Below are positions 47,881-56,795 of a DNA stretch of 64,000 nt, in pieces. Source of the stretch: a bacterium (GTDB taxonomy: Bacteria > Bacillota > Bacilli > Lactobacillales > Streptococcaceae); NCBI GenBank assembly GCA_905221435.1, contig CAJNDD010000009.1, positions 6,965 to 70,964 of the forward strand. Reading direction: 5' to 3'. A program made the position numbers and the translations under genes. How positions within the stretch are numbered: position 1 is the stretch's first letter; every line of letters begins with the position of its first letter. The notes beneath the pieces are model-generated. The model was given only the letters and a program-made list of their open reading frames with translations. It ran no database searches and was not told the origin of the DNA.

Positions 47881-49251
47881 ATGAATAAGAAACGATCCGT
47901 GGACTTGATACATGGTCCTATTCTTCCTGCGCTGTTAAGCTTTGCCTTTCCAATCTTGCTGTCCAATATTTTTCAACAGCTCTATAACACTGCGGACGTC
48001 TTGATTGTTGGGCGTTTTCTTGGTCAAGATTCCTTGGCTGCAGTAGGGGCAACAACGGCCATTTTTGACTTGATTATAGGTTTTACGCTTGGTGTTGGAA
48101 ATGGCATGGGGATTGTCATTGCCCGCTATTATGGGGCTCGTAATTTCACCAAAATCAAGGAAGCAGTAGCAGCCACTTGGATTTTAGGTGCTCTTTTGAG
48201 CATTGTGGTTATGCTGATGGGCTTTGTCGGTCTGTATCCACTCTTGCAATATTTAGATACCCCTGCAGAAATCCTTCCTCAATCCTATCAATATATTTCT
48301 ATGATTGTGACCTGTGTAGGCGTCAGCTTCGCTTATAATCTTTTTGCAGGTTTGCTGCGGTCCATTGGAGACAGTCTAGCGGCTCTTGGCTTTCTGATTT
48401 TCTCTGCCTTGGTCAATGTGGTTTTGGATTTGTATTTCATTACGCAACTGCATCTGGGTGTTCAGTCTGCTGGTCTTGCGACCATTATCTCGCAAGGCTT
48501 ATCAGCGGTTCTCTGCTTTTATTATATCCGTAAGAGTGTTCCAGAACTCCTCCCTCAACTCAAGCATTTTAAATGGGACAAGGCCTTGTATGCGGATCTC
48601 TTGGAGCAAGGTTTGGCCATGGGTCTGATGAGTTCAATTGTGTCCATTGGTAGTGTGATTTTACAGTCTTCAGTCAATACCTTTGGGGCCGTGATTATAA
48701 GTGCGCAAACAGCGGCCCGACGCATTATGGCTTTTGCTCTCCTTCCGATGACGGCTATTTCTTCTGCTATGACGACCTTTGCCTCTCAGAATCTCGGGGC
48801 TAAGCGACCAGACCGCATAGTTCAAGGTCTTGGTATTGGGAGTCGTTTGAGCATGTCCTGGGCAGGCTTTGTTTGTATTTTCCTCTTTTTTGCCAGTCCT
48901 AGCTTGGTTTCTTTCTTGGCCAGTTCGACAGATACTTACTTGGTAGAAAACGGTAGTCTCTACCTGCAAATCAGTTCAGTATTTTATCCGATTTTGAGCC
49001 TTTTGCTGATTTATCGCAATTGCTTGCAGGGATTGGGGCAGAAAGTCCTTCCTCTAGTTTCCAGCTTTATAGAACTAATCGGGAAAATCGTTTTTGTGGT
49101 TTTAATTATCCCTTGGGCAGGCTATAGGGGAGTCATCCTTTGTGAACCCCTTATCTGGGTTGCGATGACTACCCAACTGTACTTTTCACTTTTCCGTCAT
49201 CCTTTGATAAAAGAAGGCAAGGCTATCTTGGCAACAAAAGTGTCATCATAG
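47881..49251 (+). CDS. MATE-family multidrug/cation antiporter
   Basis: A 456-residue polytopic protein with twelve predicted spans in two MatE halves. It has the N-terminal PILLSNIFQQLYNTADVLIVGR segment (shortened: IFQQLYNTADVLIVGRF, near 30-46), an LAAVGATT block and a second-half FASQNLGAKRPDR block. These exporters use Na+ or H+ gradients to expel cationic drugs. It follows recA across a convergent acetyltransferase, unlike pneumococcal dinF which directly continues the recA operon, so I do not call it dinF. The start appears leaderless (-10 box six bases upstream, no SD). Confidence 0.9.
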   Translation: MNKKRSVDLIHGPILPALLSFAFPILLSNIFQQLYNTADVLIVGRFLGQDSLAAVGATTAIFDLIIGFTLGVGNGMGIVIARYYGARNFTKIKEAVAATWILGALLSIVVMLMGFVGLYPLLQYLDTPAEILPQSYQYISMIVTCVGVSFAYNLFAGLLRSIGDSLAALGFLIFSALVNVVLDLYFITQLHLGVQSAGLATIISQGLSAVLCFYYIRKSVPELLPQLKHFKWDKALYADLLEQGLAMGLMSSIVSIGSVILQSSVNTFGAVIISAQTAARRIMAFALLPMTAISSAMTTFASQNLGAKRPDRIVQGLGIGSRLSMSWAGFVCIFLFFASPSLVSFLASSTDTYLVENGSLYLQISSVFYPILSLLLIYRNCLQGLGQKVLPLVSSFIELIGKIVFVVLIIPWAGYRGVILCEPLIWVAMTTQLYFSLFRHPLIKEGKAILATKVSS

Positions 49252-49347
49252 CTCGATTTGCTGAACAAAATCCATTTCCTCTAGTGAAAATCAGCTAGAC
49301 TTGTGTTATAATAAGAAAGATTAAAATGTGAAAAAAGGAGATTCCTA

Positions 49348-50064
49348 ATGGGACGTAAATGGGCCAATATCGTAGCCAAGAAAACGGCTAAAGATGGAGC
49401 TAACTCTAAAGTATATGCAAAATTTGGTGTAGAGATCTATGTAGCAGCTAAAAAAGGAGAGCCAGATCCAGAATTAAACACTGCTTTGAAATTCGTTATC
49501 GATCGTGCTAAACAAGCGCAAGTGCCAAAACACGTTATCGATAAAGCAATTGATAAAGCAAAAGGAAATACAGACGAAACCTTTACAGAAGGACGTTACG
49601 AAGGATTTGGACCAAATGGTTCTATGCTGATCGTTGATACCTTGACTTCAAACGTCAACCGTACAGCAGCCAATGTTCGTGCAGCTTTTGGTAAAAACGG
49701 CGGGAACATGGGTGCTTCAGGTTCTGTTTCTTACCTCTTTGACAACAAGGGTGTTATCGTATTTGCAGGTGAAGATGCGGATGCCATCTTTGAACTTTTG
49801 CTTGAAGCAGATGTGGATGTGGATGATGTAGAAGCAGAAGATGGAACAATCACTGTTTACACAGCTCCAACAGACCTTCACAAGGCTATCGTTGCCCTTC
49901 GTGAGTCAGGTATCCAAGAATTCCAAGTGACAGAATTGGAAATGATTCCTCAGTCAGAAGTAGAATTGTCAGGTGACGACCTTGAAACCTTTGAAAAACT
50001 TTACAGCGTTCTTGAGGACGACGAAGACGTACAAAAGATCTACACAAACGTGGATGGATTCTAA
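49348..50064 (+). CDS. YebC/PmpR-family regulator
   Basis: A 238-residue member of the YebC/TACO1 family, complete from [12 protein letters not shown] to the acidic C-terminal domain. Typical blocks are [23 protein letters not shown] (shortened [12 protein letters not shown]) and [23 protein letters not shown] (shortened YEGFGPNG). Family members act as DNA-binding repressors or, as shown for some, as translation factors easing polyproline stalls. SD AAAGGAG; a TATAAT box lies about 49306-49311. Monocistronic with its own terminator. Confidence 0.93.
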   Translation: MGRKWANIVAKKTAKDGANSKVYAKFGVEIYVAAKKGEPDPELNTALKFVIDRAKQAQVPKHVIDKAIDKAKGNTDETFTEGRYEGFGPNGSMLIVDTLTSNVNRTAANVRAAFGKNGGNMGASGSVSYLFDNKGVIVFAGEDADAIFELLLEADVDVDDVEAEDGTITVYTAPTDLHKAIVALRESGIQEFQVTELEMIPQSEVELSGDDLETFEKLYSVLEDDEDVQKIYTNVDGF

Positions 50065-50066
50065 TA

Positions 50067-50101
50067 GAAAAACGAACAGTTTTACTAGCTGTTCGTTTTT
50101 T
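50067..50101 (+). terminator. YebC-gene terminator
   Basis: AAAACGAACAG and CTGTTCGTTTT form a stem of about eleven pairs around a nine-base loop, followed by a T-run. Confidence 0.9.
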
Positions 50102-50160
50102 TGATATTTGAACTTAGAATATGGTTTCAGAATCGTTTTGTTGCTTGCTTTTTTCTAGAC

Positions 50161-50760
50161 CTAGACCGACTGATGTTTTTGGACGAGCAAGAGCTGTCCA
50201 TTGTCATCTTTTGCAAAAGTTAAGGTAACAGTCTTAATCTTGTCTCCAATAGAGAAATAGGTGATTTTTTTCGTATTGTAACCCTCAAGAGTGAAGTCAA
50301 ACTCGGAATCTGGCTGTCCGTGTTTGTTGATAATATCCTTGTAGTTGGTACCACCTTTTCCTTTGTTGTCAAGGTCACCTTCGATTAAGGCGTCGAACTG
50401 TTCTTGGGTCCAGGTAAAGGTATCGTCTGTCGAGCCGCTTTTTTCTTCGCGTTCCATTGAGGCACTCGTATCCATGTAGGAACGGTTAAACTCCCTGGCA
50501 TACTCTTTGTAGACATCAGCGTATAGTACCTGAGTCGTAAAGAAAAGTACAACAGAGGCAACTGCCAGGGATGTTCCGATAATAGCCATTGTTTTTCGTT
50601 TTTTGAGGTTGACGATAAGGCCGATTATCCCTAGGATTAAAGCGACGCTGGCGATGAAAAATGACAGATAGTTAATAAATGGGATCCAGGATCCTAAAAG
50701 TGCGATGGCTCCAAAAATGGTTGCCAAGATTCCTAAAACTCTTTGTTCTTCTGGTTTCAT
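50161..50760 (-). CDS. Membrane protein with DUF4190-like N-terminus and extracellular C-terminal domain
   Basis: A 199-residue protein. The start ATG at 50760 is placed after GGGAG; an in-frame ATG eight codons upstream lacks an SD. Residues about 5-75 form three hydrophobic segments with glycine turns (VLGILATIFGAIALLG, FIASVALILGIIGLIV, MAIIGTSLAVASVVLFF), as in DUF4190-type proteins. The rest is a soluble, charged domain ending in a small beta-rich module (TFTWTQEQFDALIEG through TVTLTFAKDDNG). A DUF4190/DUF308-type call is tentative and function is unknown. Divergent from the marR unit. Confidence 0.65.
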   Translation of the reverse strand: MKPEEQRVLGILATIFGAIALLGSWIPFINYLSFFIASVALILGIIGLIVNLKKRKTMAIIGTSLAVASVVLFFTTQVLYADVYKEYAREFNRSYMDTSASMEREEKSGSTDDTFTWTQEQFDALIEGDLDNKGKGGTNYKDIINKHGQPDSEFDFTLEGYNTKKITYFSIGDKIKTVTLTFAKDDNGQLLLVQKHQSV

Positions 50761-50858
50761 TTGAACGTTTTCTCCCTTCATCAAGTGAATGGATTCCTAT
50801 CCACAGTAGTTAGTGCTTATTATAGAAAAAATATTGCCTAATGTCAATTTAAACTAAA

Positions 50859-50949
50859 ATAGTTCTCTTGGAAACTTTTTTCTTGACATCTTTTCTGAAA
50901 ATGATAAAATAGTTCTCATGGAAACTAAAATAGTTCTTGTGAGAACTAT
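50859..50949 (+). promoter_or_regulatory. MarR-operon promoter with three operator-like sites
   Basis: -35 TTGACA (50883-50888), 16-base spacer, -10 TAAAAT (50905-50910). Three related imperfect palindromes surround it: ATAGTTCTCTTGGAAACT (50859-50876), ATAGTTCTCATGGAAACT (50909-50926) and ATAGTTCTTGTGAGAACTAT (50930-50949). Two lie just downstream of the -10, where repressor binding blocks initiation. The likely ligand is the MarR protein encoded next. Confidence 0.8.
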
Positions 50950-50973
50950 ATTTATCGTAAGAAAGGAGCAATC

Positions 50974-51435
50974 ATGGACAAGCCGATGTTAATGTTTAAA
51001 CGTTTTGGACACCAGGTTCATCTGATGGTACAGAAAGAAGCTAAGCGATGTGGCATTGAATTTATGGGTGGACCGCAAGGGCAGGTTTTGCGTTTTTTAG
51101 ATCATTGTGAACAAAAAGAGGAACTGGTCTTGATTAAGGATATCGAGCAGGAACTCAATATTACTAAATCTGTGGCGAGTAATCTAGTCAAGCGTATGGT
51201 GCAAAATGGTTTGGTTGAGTTAGAGGCGAGCCCGAGCGATAAGCGGGCAAAATTTGTTCGCCTGACGGAGAAATCGCGTTCGCAGATGCAAAAAGTTAAG
51301 GCTTTTTTTGATCGGATCGATCAGAGTCTGCTAGAGGGGGTTTCAAAGTCAGACTTGGCAATCTTTGAAAAGGTACTCGGGCAATTGCAAGAAAATGTTG
51401 AGAAGATAGGAGGAGAGAATGAAGAAACTCGCTAA
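50974..51435 (+). CDS. MarR-family transcriptional regulator
   Basis: A 153-residue winged-helix regulator. The HTH lies at about 62-85 (IEQELNITKSVASNLVKRM) and the wing at LEASPSDKRAKFVRLTEKS (about 91-109), which is the MarR DxR signature region. Members dimerise on palindromes and release DNA when a drug-like ligand binds. SD AAAGGAG. The last 17 bases overlap the first ABC exporter gene, so it is cotranscribed with the pump it probably represses, and three operator-like palindromes lie in its own promoter. Confidence 0.92.
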   Translation: MDKPMLMFKRFGHQVHLMVQKEAKRCGIEFMGGPQGQVLRFLDHCEQKEELVLIKDIEQELNITKSVASNLVKRMVQNGLVELEASPSDKRAKFVRLTEKSRSQMQKVKAFFDRIDQSLLEGVSKSDLAIFEKVLGQLQENVEKIGGENEETR

Positions 51436-53188
51436 ACGTATTACAGGAAAAGAGTGGGGAATGATCGTCCTTACGATTCTGTTCACTTGTTTCTCGGTCT
51501 ATCTCGAGTTAGAGGTGCCGACTTATATTTCGCAAATTACAGAATTACTGGGAACGTCTGGAACGCAGTTGGGTGAACTCTGGTCACCAGCTGCGAAGAT
51601 GATTGGTTTGTCTTTATTGGCTTTCTTTTCATCTGTTATGGTTGGTTTCTTTGCCGCTCGCGTTGCAGCTTCCTATACAACCCATCTACGTAGAGACGTA
51701 TTTCATCGTGTTTTAGATTTTTCGCAGACAGAGATCAAGCGCTTTTCAATCCCAAGTCTTTTGACTCGGACGACCAATGATATCACACAGGTACAGATGC
51801 TCTTTACCATGGGATTACAGGTAGTGACTCGTGGGCCGATTATGGCTATCTGGGCCATTGGAAAAATCCTTGGGAAATCGGAATACTGGCTCTGGGCAGT
51901 CGTTGTGGCTGTTATTGTCAACGTCTTGATGACCACCGTTCTCATGACTCTGGCCTTTCCAAAACAATCGGTCATCCAAAAATTGACAGATAAACTCAAT
52001 AGCATCACTCGTGAAAGTTTGACGGGGATTCGAGTTGTTCGTGCATACAATGCCGAGGATTACCAAGATAAGAAATTTGGAGCAGCCAACGATGAGGTAA
52101 CACGTCTCAATCTCTTTGTCAATCGATTGATGGCGATTATGAACCCGATTATGATGGCGATTTCCAGTGGACTAAGTTTAGCTATTTACTGGATTGGTGC
52201 CTATATCATCAACGATGCAAGTTTGACAGAACGTCTGCCACTCTTTAGTGATATGGTAGTCTTCATGTCCTATGCTATGCAGGTCGTGATGGGATTCCTT
52301 CTCATGGGAGCACTCTTTATCGTTCTTCCTCGTACCTTGGTTTCGGCAGGACGTATCAATCAAGTATTGGATCTGCATTCTTCTATTGAAAATCCTAGTC
52401 ATACACAGACAGCGGATCCTTCAGTTCAAGGACAAGTGGAATTCCGTGATGTGACTTTCCGCTACTCTAAAAACTCAGAAGCAGTCGTGGAACATGTCAC
52501 TTTCAAAGCAGAAGCGGGTCAAACCGTAGCCTTCATCGGATCGACTGGATCAGGTAAGTCTACGCTTGTCAACCTCTTGCCACGTTTTTACGACGTTTCA
52601 GATGGACAAATCCTAGTGGACGGTGTCAATGTGCAAGATTACGACTTGGAAGATTTGCGCAATAAGGTCGGCTATATTCCACAAAAAGCTGTACTCTTTT
52701 CTGGAGATGTCAAGGGGAACTTGGACTTTGGTAAGAGCAAAGAAACTCCTCTAAGCGAAGCTGCTATGTGGCAAGCCTTGGAATTGGCCCAGTCTAAAAG
52801 CTTCATCGAAGACAAGGAAGCAGGTCTTGCATCAGAAGTGGCCCAAGGCGGAACCAACTTCTCAGGAGGTCAAAGACAGCGTTTGGCCATTGCGCATGCC
52901 TTGGCTCGTAAACCAGAGATTCTCATCTTTGATGATTCCTTCTCAGCCTTGGACTACAAGACGGATCGTGTCCTACGCCAAGAGCTAGCCGAGAAAACAA
53001 AATCCATGACCAAGCTCATCGTAGCGCAGCGTATTTCTACCATTATGGATGCAGACTTGATCTTAGTATTGGATCAAGGAAAAGTCGTGGGACAAGGCAC
53101 CCACAAGGAACTTCTAGCTACCAACGAAGTCTACCAAGAAATTGCCTACTCACAACTATCGAAGGAGGAATTGGAACATGGAAAATAA
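51419..53188 (+). CDS. ABC exporter half-transporter with degenerate ATP site (heterodimer subunit 1)
   Basis: A 589-residue type IV ABC exporter half: six-span membrane domain (about 15-320) and an NBD with Walker A GSTGSGKST (near 374-382) and signature FSGGQRQR. The residue after Walker B is Asp rather than catalytic Glu (ILIFDDSFSALD) and the switch His is replaced by Gln (VAQRIST). These changes mark the degenerate partner in LmrCD/PatAB-type heterodimeric drug exporters. The start overlaps the marR end by 17 bases, with SD AGGAGG. The next gene's start lies eleven bases inside this one. Substrates unknown; control by the MarR protein is likely. Confidence 0.92.
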   Translation: MKKLAKRITGKEWGMIVLTILFTCFSVYLELEVPTYISQITELLGTSGTQLGELWSPAAKMIGLSLLAFFSSVMVGFFAARVAASYTTHLRRDVFHRVLDFSQTEIKRFSIPSLLTRTTNDITQVQMLFTMGLQVVTRGPIMAIWAIGKILGKSEYWLWAVVVAVIVNVLMTTVLMTLAFPKQSVIQKLTDKLNSITRESLTGIRVVRAYNAEDYQDKKFGAANDEVTRLNLFVNRLMAIMNPIMMAISSGLSLAIYWIGAYIINDASLTERLPLFSDMVVFMSYAMQVVMGFLLMGALFIVLPRTLVSAGRINQVLDLHSSIENPSHTQTADPSVQGQVEFRDVTFRYSKNSEAVVEHVTFKAEAGQTVAFIGSTGSGKSTLVNLLPRFYDVSDGQILVDGVNVQDYDLEDLRNKVGYIPQKAVLFSGDVKGNLDFGKSKETPLSEAAMWQALELAQSKSFIEDKEAGLASEVAQGGTNFSGGQRQRLAIAHALARKPEILIFDDSFSALDYKTDRVLRQELAEKTKSMTKLIVAQRISTIMDADLILVLDQGKVVGQGTHKELLATNEVYQEIAYSQLSKEELEHGK

Positions 53189-54938
53189 AAAAGTGTCGGT
53201 CTGGAAACAGTGCAAACCTTATATGGCAGGCCTCCAACTCCCTCTCCTAATAGCAGTTGTGGCTGCAGTCATTTCAAGTATCATCACCGTTTATGGGCCA
53301 ACTAAGATTAAAGAAATTACTAACTTGATTTCAGATGGTTTGACTACAGAAATCGACTTGGTAGCTGTGTCAAACATTGCTAGCTTTTTAGTGATTCTCT
53401 ATGTATTTGGCGCCATCCTTAACTATACACAGGCCTATATCTTTTCAACGAGCATTCAGCATTTTTCAAAACGCTTGCGGACAGCAATCGCTGAAAAAAT
53501 CAATCGTTTGCCACTTGGCTATTTTGACCGTCATTCACAAGGAGATACCCTTTCGCGCGTGACCAATGATGTGGATACAGCAGCGCAATCTCTCAACCAA
53601 AGTCTAGGGACAGTTCTTTCAGCTAGTTTCTTGTTGATTGCTGTCTTGGTGACCATGTTTGGGATGAACTGGATTTTGGCATTGGTAACCGTTGTATCAA
53701 CCCTTGTTGGTTTTGCGGCGGTTTCCGTAATCATGGCCAAGTCACAAGGGTACTTTAGAGCTCAGCAAAACAACTTGGCGGCTGTCAATGGTTATGTAGA
53801 AGAAATGTATTCGGGACACAATGTGGTGACCAGCTATAATGGTGTGGATACCACTAAAGAAAAATTCGCAGGCTTGAACCAGAATCTACATGACAGCATC
53901 TGGAAATCTCAGTTTATCTCTGGTATCATGATGCCAGCCATGTTCTTTGTTGGGAACTTTAGTTATGTCTTAGTCATCATCGTTGGGGCCGCGCTGGCGT
54001 TGGAAGGGCACATCACTATAGGGATTATTGTAGCCTTTATGGTTTACGTACGGACCTTCTCCCAACCTCTGTCACAGATTGCCCAAGGGATTACAAGCTT
54101 GCAACAAGCGAGTGCAGCCATGACTCGTGTATTAGAATTTCTAGCTGAAGCTGAGATGCAGGATGAATCTCATAAGGACAGACAATTGAGCGACATGAAA
54201 GGGGAAGTAGTCTTTGATCACGTGTCCTTTGGCTATACACCAGAGCGCACTATCATCCATGATTTTTCTGCGACAGCTCATGCAGGTCAGAAGGTCGCTA
54301 TCGTTGGACCGACTGGGGCTGGTAAGACAACCATTGTCAATCTTTTGATGAAGTTTTATGAGATTGATAAGGGAAGTATCCGCATCGACGGTGTGGATAC
54401 CAAGGACATGAAGCGTTCGGAAGTACACGATGCATTTTCAATGGTCTTGCAGGACACTTGGCTCTTTGAAGGAACGATTCGAGAGAACTTGATCTATAAT
54501 CAGACAGACATCAGTGATGAACGTATGATTGAAGCGTCCAAAGCAGTAGGAATCCACCACTTTATCATGACTTTGCCAGACGGCTACGACACTGTTTTGG
54601 ATGACACCGTAACCTTGTCTGTTGGACAAAAACAACTTTTGACCATTGCTCGTGCCCTTCTCAAAGATGCACCGCTCTTGATTTTGGATGAAGCGACATC
54701 CTCAGTCGACACACGTACAGAGGAGTTGATTCAAAAAGCCATGGACCGTTTGATGGAGGGTAGAACTTCCTTTGTCATTGCCCACCGCTTGTCAACTATT
54801 CGTAATGCCGACTTGATTCTTGTCATGAAAGATGGCAATATCATCGAACAAGGCAACCATGAGGAGCTGATGGCGCAAGGTGGCTTCTACGCTGACTTGT
54901 ACAATAGTCAATTTACAGAAGACGAAGCAGAAGAATAA
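53178..54938 (+). CDS. ABC exporter half-transporter with canonical Walker B/switch (heterodimer subunit 2)
   Basis: A 586-residue partner half-transporter. I start at ATG 53178 after AAGGAGG; an in-frame ATG twelve codons earlier lacks an SD. Six-span membrane domain, then an NBD with GPTGAGKTT, Walker B LLILDEATSSVD with the catalytic Glu, and switch His in IAHRLSTI. Its signature is LSVGQ rather than LSGGQ, so the site formed by this signature and the partner's Walker A is the inactive one and the other composite site is functional. This complementarity strongly supports a heterodimer. It ends the operon, with a terminator following. Confidence 0.93.
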   Translation: MENKKVSVWKQCKPYMAGLQLPLLIAVVAAVISSIITVYGPTKIKEITNLISDGLTTEIDLVAVSNIASFLVILYVFGAILNYTQAYIFSTSIQHFSKRLRTAIAEKINRLPLGYFDRHSQGDTLSRVTNDVDTAAQSLNQSLGTVLSASFLLIAVLVTMFGMNWILALVTVVSTLVGFAAVSVIMAKSQGYFRAQQNNLAAVNGYVEEMYSGHNVVTSYNGVDTTKEKFAGLNQNLHDSIWKSQFISGIMMPAMFFVGNFSYVLVIIVGAALALEGHITIGIIVAFMVYVRTFSQPLSQIAQGITSLQQASAAMTRVLEFLAEAEMQDESHKDRQLSDMKGEVVFDHVSFGYTPERTIIHDFSATAHAGQKVAIVGPTGAGKTTIVNLLMKFYEIDKGSIRIDGVDTKDMKRSEVHDAFSMVLQDTWLFEGTIRENLIYNQTDISDERMIEASKAVGIHHFIMTLPDGYDTVLDDTVTLSVGQKQLLTIARALLKDAPLLILDEATSSVDTRTEELIQKAMDRLMEGRTSFVIAHRLSTIRNADLILVMKDGNIIEQGNHEELMAQGGFYADLYNSQFTEDEAEE

Positions 54939-54941
54939 ATC

Positions 54942-54968
54942 AAAAGAAGGCTTGACGGCCTTCTTTTT
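54942..54968 (+). terminator. Terminator of the MarR-ABC operon
   Basis: AGAAGGC and GCCTTCT form a stem with a six-base loop, followed by TTTTT. Confidence 0.85.
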
Positions 54969-55022
54969 CTGCACTATACTAGAAGACAAACGTCTCACCT
55001 GTAGACGAAAACAAGGTAATGA

Positions 55023-55538
55023 ATGAGAAATTTAATGAAAAATTATCAAGAATGGTATCAAAACATCAGCTCCAGATTCACCAGCTATCCCATCCTTTTA
55101 TTTCTGTTACGCAGTTTCAATCGCTTGATGACAGTCGCCATGCCCCTAGTCTATTTGACCTTGCTAGTCACCACTTACCTGCAACTAGGACTTGGGAAGC
55201 AAGTTGGGGTTTATGTGCTTATTCCTGCAACAGGTTTTATAATTTTGTCTCTTTTCCGTAAGAAAATCAATCATCCGCGCCCCTACGAAACTTGGGACAT
55301 CCGTCCCTTGCTTGACAAGGATAGTTCGGGACAGTCTATGCCCAGTCGCCATGTCTTTTCGGCAACTATCATCTCCATGGCTTGCTTACATACTAGTCTA
55401 CCTGTTGGCTTAGCATGCTTGCTCTTTTCAGCTTTGCTGGGCTTGGTGAGGGTTTTAGGGGGTGTTCATTATCCCAAGGATGTCTTGGTTGGCTATGCTT
55501 GTGGTCTGGTGTGGGGATTCCTTTTCTTCCTATTCTGA
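55023..55538 (+). CDS. PAP2-family phosphatase (undecaprenyl-pyrophosphate/phosphatidate phosphatase-like)
   Basis: A 171-residue membrane phosphatase. The three PAP2 signatures are present: KKINHPRP (near 80-87), SMPSRHVFS (near 107-115) and RVLGGVHYPKDV (near 146-157), with the catalytic His residues in the last two. About five spans are visible. Such proteins dephosphorylate undecaprenyl pyrophosphate or lipid phosphates at the membrane. Start ATG at 55023 with AAGG nine bases away; an ATG four codons on is possible. A TATACT box lies near 54976. Monocistronic. Confidence 0.9.
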   Translation: MRNLMKNYQEWYQNISSRFTSYPILLFLLRSFNRLMTVAMPLVYLTLLVTTYLQLGLGKQVGVYVLIPATGFIILSLFRKKINHPRPYETWDIRPLLDKDSSGQSMPSRHVFSATIISMACLHTSLPVGLACLLFSALLGLVRVLGGVHYPKDVLVGYACGLVWGFLFFLF

Positions 55539-55562
55539 CATGTAAGTTAAGCTAGTCCTACA

Positions 55563-55631
55563 ACCACTTACTGCTTCAAATTGACCACTTGCTTTTTTGT
55601 CCTTGTATTCCTAACTTAGCTTTGATATAGT
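55563..55631 (+). promoter_or_regulatory. LytTR-type direct repeats and promoter of the LytTR/LiaF-like unit
   Basis: ACCACTTAC (55563-55571) and ACCACTTGC (55584-55592) are direct repeats exactly 21 bases apart, the two-turn spacing of LytTR binding sites. They lie upstream of -35 TTGTAT (55603-55608), a 17-base spacer and an extended TGATATAGT -10 (hexamer 55626-55631). The position fits activation, probably by the product of the next gene. Confidence 0.7.
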
Positions 55632-55651
55632 AGAGTCAGAAAGGAGATGTG

Positions 55652-56098
55652 ATGAAGTTACGAATTGAGATTGACGGCAATTTAGAGGAGACTGAAATTG
55701 TCATCAAGACCCCCACTTTGACAGATGAAATTGCAGACTTGCAACGACTTTTGCAAGAGTCAAAGGCTCCGAGATTGACTTTTTACAAGGGGACAGGTGA
55801 ATATTATCTAGACCTGTCAGAAATTCTCTTCTTTGAAACTGAAGGGAGCAAGATTTATGCTCATACCCAGAAGGAAGCCTATGAAGTTCGTCTCAAGCTC
55901 TATGAGTTGGAGTCCATCTTGCCTCGCTATTTTAGTCGAGTGTCCAAGTCAACTATCGCAAACATCCGTCAGATTTACTCAGTGGACAAGTCCTTTTCAG
56001 GAACGGGCACCATTTCCTTTTATCAGACGCACAAGGAGGTTCATGTCTCACGGCATTACCAATCCCTCCTAAAAGAAAATCTAAGAAACATGAGGTAA
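55652..56098 (+). CDS. LytTR-domain DNA-binding regulator (no receiver domain)
   Basis: A 148-residue regulator. The N-terminal 45 residues have no recognised domain; the C-terminal LytTR domain (about 50-148) shows DLSEILFFETEGSKIYAHT, FSRVSKSTIANI and a final VSRHYQSLLKE block. There is no CheY-like receiver and no histidine kinase nearby. It is paired, five bases downstream, with a membrane protein, as in streptococcal LytTR regulatory systems (HdrRM, BrsRM) in which the membrane partner inhibits the regulator. ATG 55652 is chosen for its AAGGAG; a GTG one codon before is possible. Likely autoregulated through the direct repeats upstream. Confidence 0.88.
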   Translation: MKLRIEIDGNLEETEIVIKTPTLTDEIADLQRLLQESKAPRLTFYKGTGEYYLDLSEILFFETEGSKIYAHTQKEAYEVRLKLYELESILPRYFSRVSKSTIANIRQIYSVDKSFSGTGTISFYQTHKEVHVSRHYQSLLKENLRNMR

Positions 56099-56103
56099 AA
56101 AAG

Positions 56104-56778
56104 ATGAAAAAGAAAGCATTTGGTATAGTTTTATTGGTTTTAGCAGCTTGGATCTTGCTGCAAGGGAATTTTGGCATTCCTTCTTTGGATGGAAAAATAT
56201 GGCCTTTGCTTGGTATCGTATTTTTTGCCTACCAATCAGTTGAGGCTTTGCTTAGTCGTCACCTGACTTCGGCAGTTTTTACCGCTCTAGTAGCCTTAAT
56301 GATTGCGAATCATTTTTATAATATTTTGCCAATCCCAAACCAGTCTTTGTTTTGGGCTAGTATCCTAGCAGTGCTAGGTGTTGGCTATCTCACTCACTCA
56401 AGTAAGTTTTGGTATGGCAAAAAATGGTGGTACAACGGTGAGCGAACAGTTATCACGGATAAGGAAGTCGCTTTTGGTAGTGGAACCTTCTATAAGCAGG
56501 ATCAAGATCTTGTAGTCGATCAGGTGGAAGTCGCTTTTGGGGATGCTAAAATCTACTATGATAATGCAGAGATGCTAGGTGATTTTGCAACTTTAAATAT
56601 TGAAGTGGCCTTCGGGAATGCAACTGTCTATGTTCCACAACACTGGCGTGTCGATTTGAAAGTAGAAACCTCCTTTGGTGCAGCTAAGGCAGATGCTCCT
56701 GTAGCGCCAACAAACAAAACCTTGATTATCCGTGGGGAAGTCGCTTTTGGTAAACTTGGAGTTGTTTACGTTAAATAA
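56104..56778 (+). CDS. LiaF-like membrane protein, probable partner of the LytTR regulator
   Basis: A 224-residue protein. Four hydrophobic segments occupy about residues 5-100 (FGIVLLVLAAWILLQ, IWPLLGIVFFAYQSV, AVFTALVALMIANHF, LFWASILAVLGVGYL). The C-terminal soluble domain is a beta-helix-like repeat in which a (V/E)VAFG(D/N/S)A segment recurs five times, as in the DUF2154/LiaF 'toast-rack' family linked to cell-wall stress sensing. It starts five bases after the LytTR gene. I infer that it senses membrane or wall state and restrains the regulator. Confidence 0.82.
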   Translation: MKKKAFGIVLLVLAAWILLQGNFGIPSLDGKIWPLLGIVFFAYQSVEALLSRHLTSAVFTALVALMIANHFYNILPIPNQSLFWASILAVLGVGYLTHSSKFWYGKKWWYNGERTVITDKEVAFGSGTFYKQDQDLVVDQVEVAFGDAKIYYDNAEMLGDFATLNIEVAFGNATVYVPQHWRVDLKVETSFGAAKADAPVAPTNKTLIIRGEVAFGKLGVVYVK

Positions 56779-56795
56779 AAAAATAGTTTAGGCCC

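Noticed and set aside
47881..49251. Naming the MATE gene dinF
   Set aside because: It is not cotranscribed with recA here: a terminator and a convergent gene intervene and it has its own promoter; sequence alone does not allow orthology to be settled.
55019..55261. ORF of 80 codons starting just before the PAP2 gene
   Set aside because: It overlaps the PAP2 reading frame, which carries all three catalytic signatures; this frame has none.
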